NCBI RefSeq assembly: GCF_023856365.1 | Contig: NC_064543.1 | Location: forward strand, 6,589,952 to 6,653,951 | Source of the DNA: Brienomyrus brachyistius | Taxonomy: Eukaryota; Chordata; Actinopteri; Osteoglossiformes; Mormyridae | Direction of reading: 5' to 3' | Length of the DNA: 64,000 bases | Shown here: positions 60,898-64,000 of the stretch, piece by piece | How positions within the stretch are numbered: position 1 is the first letter of the stretch | Layout: each line of letters starts with the position of its first letter | Translations under genes and position numbers: made by a program | The notes under the pieces: generated by a model | Told to the model about the DNA's origin: nothing | The model's database searches: none | What the model saw: only the letters and a program-made list of their open reading frames with translations

Positions 60898-61200
60898 TCC
60901 ATCTATCTATCTATCTATCTATCTATCATCCATCCATCCATCCATCTGTTATGGTCAGGGTGTTGTGGGGTTTTGTAGCTTACAGCAGGTAACAGAAGGC
61001 GTACGGCTGGCATACTTCCAGTACGGGATACCGGTCCATCACAGGGCACACAGGGCTAGCTAGAGACTCCAATTAGCTCAACTGCATGTCTTTGGACTGC
61101 AAGAGGAAATCACCGTACACGGGGAAATCCCATATGCAAACGCACAGCCCTGCAGGTGTGAGGCAACAGAGCTCATCACTGAGCTAACCATACCAGTCCA
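60898..61200 (-). mobile_element. diverged DANA/mermaid-like SINE
   Basis: (ctat)n and (ccat)n at 60900-60945 form the complement of the tail. The body words ccaattagctcaactgcatg, tctttggactgcaagagg and gtgtgaggcaacagagctc match the family at low identity. The element is clearly older than the copy at 63206. Confidence 0.65.
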
Positions 61201-61422
61201 GCTTCGCTTCATAAGAAAGTAAAGACAAGCCATGTAGCTCACTGGTTTGTTTACTGGTGGTCTTTGCCGCAATGATCAAGTCTTCCATCAGAAGGTCACG
61301 AGGTTCACTCAGTATTTCCCATCTTGCAGTTTTTGGGCTGGGCTGGGCTGATCTGTTGGCTACAGCAGTAACAGCTTTCAGCAGACTGAGCTACACTGGC
61401 TGGCCTTCAAAGCTCCGAGCAC

Positions 61423-61614
61423 AGTGTATCACCAGCTCAGTGATGCAGCATGCAATCAGCTCGATAGCTTAGCATGCAATCAGCTTGATAGCTTAGCATG
61501 CAATCAGCTCGATACCTTAGCATGCAATCAGCTCGATAGCTTAGCATGCTATCAGCTCACCTATACAGCATCTTATCAGCTTAGTCATGCAGCATGCTAT
61601 CAGCTGGAAAGCTG
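61423..61614. repeat. 24-bp tandem repeat, 7-8 copies
   Basis: The unit agcatgcaatcagctcgata + gctt is repeated seven times from 61447, with divergence rising towards the 3' end, and a degenerate eighth unit precedes it. Because 24 is divisible by three, one frame stays open and reads (LACNQLDS)n. It is not linked to splice sites or a promoter and is treated as a non-coding minisatellite. Confidence 0.9.
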
Positions 61615-62441
61615 ACCAGCCTGACATGTTTATATCAAGCATATTGTGCCAGCATAACATCAGTGGTAGTGAACATCACAGCAGGGAAATCTGTAAAAAT
61701 TCACCCATCTGTCACATTTAGTTTCCCCTCTATTGTTTCGGTAGCTGGACAGTCATTGTTGATATTCTCTTCCATGCAGCTGTCTGGTCAAAACGTCTCT
61801 GGGGGGTTTCTAACACAAGCCTCAGGAAATTCACAATTACATTGTTCATAAAATAATGGACTAGAACAGTTCTGATCCATCACCTTCTCAGCCAATTAGA
61901 GGTACGGTGTTGTGGTGCTTATCCTGACACCCAGGCTGTAAAGGTCACGGTCCAGCTTCAGCTCGGTACCAGTTCACTCACTCGCGCCTTTTAGTCATCA
62001 TCTTGTCTTTGGAGCACCAGAGGAACGCAGAGACTCAGTAAGGAACCCGTCACTCCATACTCACCCAGCTTGGGGCCAGATTCCAAACCCTAGACCCTGT
62101 GCTTCGGGTTTCCTGCGCTGCTCTCAGTGCTAAATTACCGATGCGTCTGTCTTTCTGTGAAGGTTCGCCCTCTCTGAACCTGACAGGTGTCTTTCTTCTC
62201 ATTTCTTATACAATCCATTGAGTCTCTCACAAAATAATGTGAGAGCTTGACACTAGAGGAGTAGAGAGAGGACAATAGCATTTCTAATGGAAATTTTTTA
62301 ATGTAGGAATAAAGCCAGATAAGTCTGCCTTCTCCCACTGATTGCTTTCTGCGCCCAGTAAAAGACTTCCCTTCTGGGCAAAGTCCAAAGGTGTCGAGGT
62401 CAAACTCATTTTGTTTTCCTATTTCCATCTGTGCTCTTCAG

Positions 62442-62706
62442 CGGAACCTCTAAGGGATGTGGTACAGTCCGCGGCCAGTGTGAGCCGCCCTAATTTTCAC
62501 CAACACCTGGAAAGGTTGCGTCCCCTGCCTGTACCCCCTGAATGGAGCGGCCGCTCCATCCTGCCTTGGCACGCCGTCCGGGTAGAACCCCCACTGAGCT
62601 CCAGGCCCCAGATCCTCATCACCAACCACTCCAGCTACATAACCACCTGCTCTGGAGCTCCACTCTATGGAAGCAACCAAATGCAGCATTTGACAAAAAA
62701 AAATAG
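62442..62706 (+). CDS. candidate coding exon, unrecognised protein
   Basis: A strong polypyrimidine acceptor (ttccatctgtgctcttcag) ends at 62441 and a donor-like gtatag follows 62706. The open frame encodes about 88 residues, including PLRDVVQSAASVSRPNFHQH, LRPLPVPPEWSGRSILPWHA, VRVEPPLSSRPQILITNHSS and YITTCSGAPLYGSNQMQHL. If the donor is not used, the frame runs on to TGA at 62786-62788. The Pro/Ser-rich, complexity-normal sequence looks like real protein. I do not recognise the family. An in-frame ATG is absent until near the end, so an upstream coding exon would be required. Confidence 0.45.
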
Positions 62707-62788
62707 GTATAGGTTGGAGATGCTGTCGACTGATGTCGACAGGTTTTTCATCTGGAAGCTTCTAAAACATTCCCTCCCTTTGAGCTGA

Positions 62789-63190
62789 TGTTGTCAATGT
62801 AAATGGACGAGGCTCTAATTACCTGCGGTGCTTGTAAATATTTAGTAACACAAATTAGCACAATTAGGCAGGTGCAGATGGGAATGTGTGGAGGATCTCG
62901 CCTCAGCGTGGGGCTTGGTGCTTGTTCACAGGCTGTCTGCCCCGGTGATGTTAATAAAGTGTGATGGTTTGCTGTCCCTTTTTGTTCATGCAGCCACTCG
63001 CTTAGCCTCGCGAGGGGGAAGAGCCGCAAACTAGCCGGATAATTGGCTCGAGCAAGAAGAAAAAAAAAAACAGCAGCTTTGTTTGTCTTTTCTGCATAAT
63101 AATACTTCAGCTTGCAAACACTGTATTTTACCATTTCCCTCTGGGGGCTTTGTCCAGATTCACAAAACTGCTGCTAAATTAATTGCAACT
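62789..63190. other. DNA without recognised gene
   Basis: Contains an aataaa-like word (gttaataaagtg, about 62951) that could serve a transcript ending here. No other feature was seen. Confidence 0.4.
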
Positions 63191-63205
63191 AATATGTATA
63201 TTAGA

Positions 63206-63573
63206 AGGGGCGGCATGGTGGTGCAGTGGTTAGCACTGTTGCCTCACACCTCTGTGGCCCGGGTTTGAGTCTCCGCCTGGGTCACATGTGTGTGGAGTTT
63301 GCATGTTCTCCCCATGTCGTCGTGGGGTTTCCTCTGGGTACTCCGTTTTCCCCCCACAGTCCAAAAACATGCTGAGGCTAATTGGAGTTACTAAATTGCC
63401 CGTAGGTGTGCCTGTGTGAGTGAATGGTGTGTGAGTGTACCCTGCAATGGGCACCCCCCCCCCCCCCCCCGTCCTGGGTTGTTCCCTGCCTCGTGCGCAT
63501 TGCTTCCGGGATAGGTTCCGGACCCCCCGCGACCCAGTAGGATAAGCGGTTTGGAAAATGGTTGGATGGATGG
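63206..63573 (+). mobile_element. young full-length DANA/mermaid-like SINE with perfect 12-bp target duplication
   Basis: A full tRNA-like head is present (ggcggcatggtggtgcagtgg with box A; cgggtttgagtctccgcc with box B). The body (gtgtggagtttgcatgttctc, cagtccaaaaacatgctgag) and a ggatggatggatg tail follow. atgtatattaga occurs at 63194-63205 and again, without mismatch, at 63574-63585. The intact head and perfect duplication indicate a recent insertion. A C-run at 63456-63470 is internal. Confidence 0.96.
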
Positions 63574-63589
63574 ATGTATATTAGAGTGA

Positions 63590-64000
63590 TGCAGATAAAT
63601 CCATATTTTGAACATTGGAATAAACATGTATCGTTAACATTTGTAAAATTTTTAGTTTAAGCAAAATAAAAAAAAAAAAAAACTTATATACATTAAATAT
63701 GAATGTGTGTCACATTAGGATGGAACAGATGTGCTCTAAAGCACCCCAGGGTGGAAATGCTGCTCATTACTATTAAGATTGTTTGGGAAAGGCAGGTGCC
63801 TCTGAGGTCACAGAATGATGACGTCACCTTCTGGAATGTAGGAGGACCTGCGCCCGCTGTTCGGAGGGCCGCTCCTTGCAGTGGTGCACTGTGGGAGTTG
63901 TAGTTTTCCTTGTACGTGAAATGCTATTTTGGCCACCTCATTCTCTAGCTTAAAATGTGTTATTTCTACACCAGAGGTGTAGTGGCGTATGCCCGCCTGA
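63590..64000. other. DNA without recognised gene
   Basis: AT-rich, with an A-run at 63667-63682. No feature is recognised before the window ends. Confidence 0.45.

Noticed and set aside
18100..64000. ABHD17C or CEMIP exons expected from tetrapod gene order
   Set aside because: No hydrolase-like or CEMIP-like segment was recognised on either strand. They are probably beyond the window.

Overview
The window is vertebrate nuclear DNA, almost certainly from a teleost fish. The evidence is GT-AG introns, dense microsatellites, DANA/mermaid-like tRNA SINEs with (GGAT)n tails, hAT-type and fold-back MITEs, and an L2-like LINE. The species cannot be named from sequence alone.

Region 1 (1-18.1 kb, + strand) is the 3' two thirds of arnt2, the bHLH-PAS partner protein ARNT2. 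Fifteen coding exons can be placed base by base from 349 to the stop at 17069-17071. All have GT-AG borders and compatible phases, giving 582 residues that run from the start of PAS-A through PAS-B to the Gln/Ser/Pro-rich tail ending in FPPFSE. The bHLH exons lie upstream of the window. A 3' UTR of about 1 kb ends at an AATAAA at 18075. The introns hold several minisatellites, a perfect 16-bp hairpin and a possible 21-nt in-frame microexon that copies the end of exon 13.

Region 2 (18.1-49.7 kb) is intergenic, or intronic to an unseen gene. No recognisable conserved gene was found. It is a mosaic of mobile elements: SINEs (several with clear target-site duplications), a hAT element carrying a BED-finger remnant with 8-bp flanking repeats, two further hAT-type MITEs, two copies of a fold-back MITE, an L2 3' end and a possible solo LTR. 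One unexplained ORF with a good splice acceptor lies at 32004-32244.

Region 3 (49.7-57.6 kb) contains a decayed intron-bearing copy of a transposase-like, multicopy fish gene family (49.96-52.0 kb). It is followed by a LINE of about 3.6 kb with endonuclease and reverse transcriptase remnants (about 53.8-57.46 kb). The LINE appears to have landed inside a small TIR element.

Region 4 (57.6-64 kb) has two TATA-box promoter candidates (58.8 and 59.62 kb), an unrecognised candidate coding exon (62442-62706), a 24-bp tandem repeat, a diverged SINE and a young SINE insertion with a perfect 12-bp duplication.

No prokaryotic operon, CRISPR array or phage feature is present. arnt2 is the only gene identified with certainty. 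The rest is best read as a repeat-rich flank.
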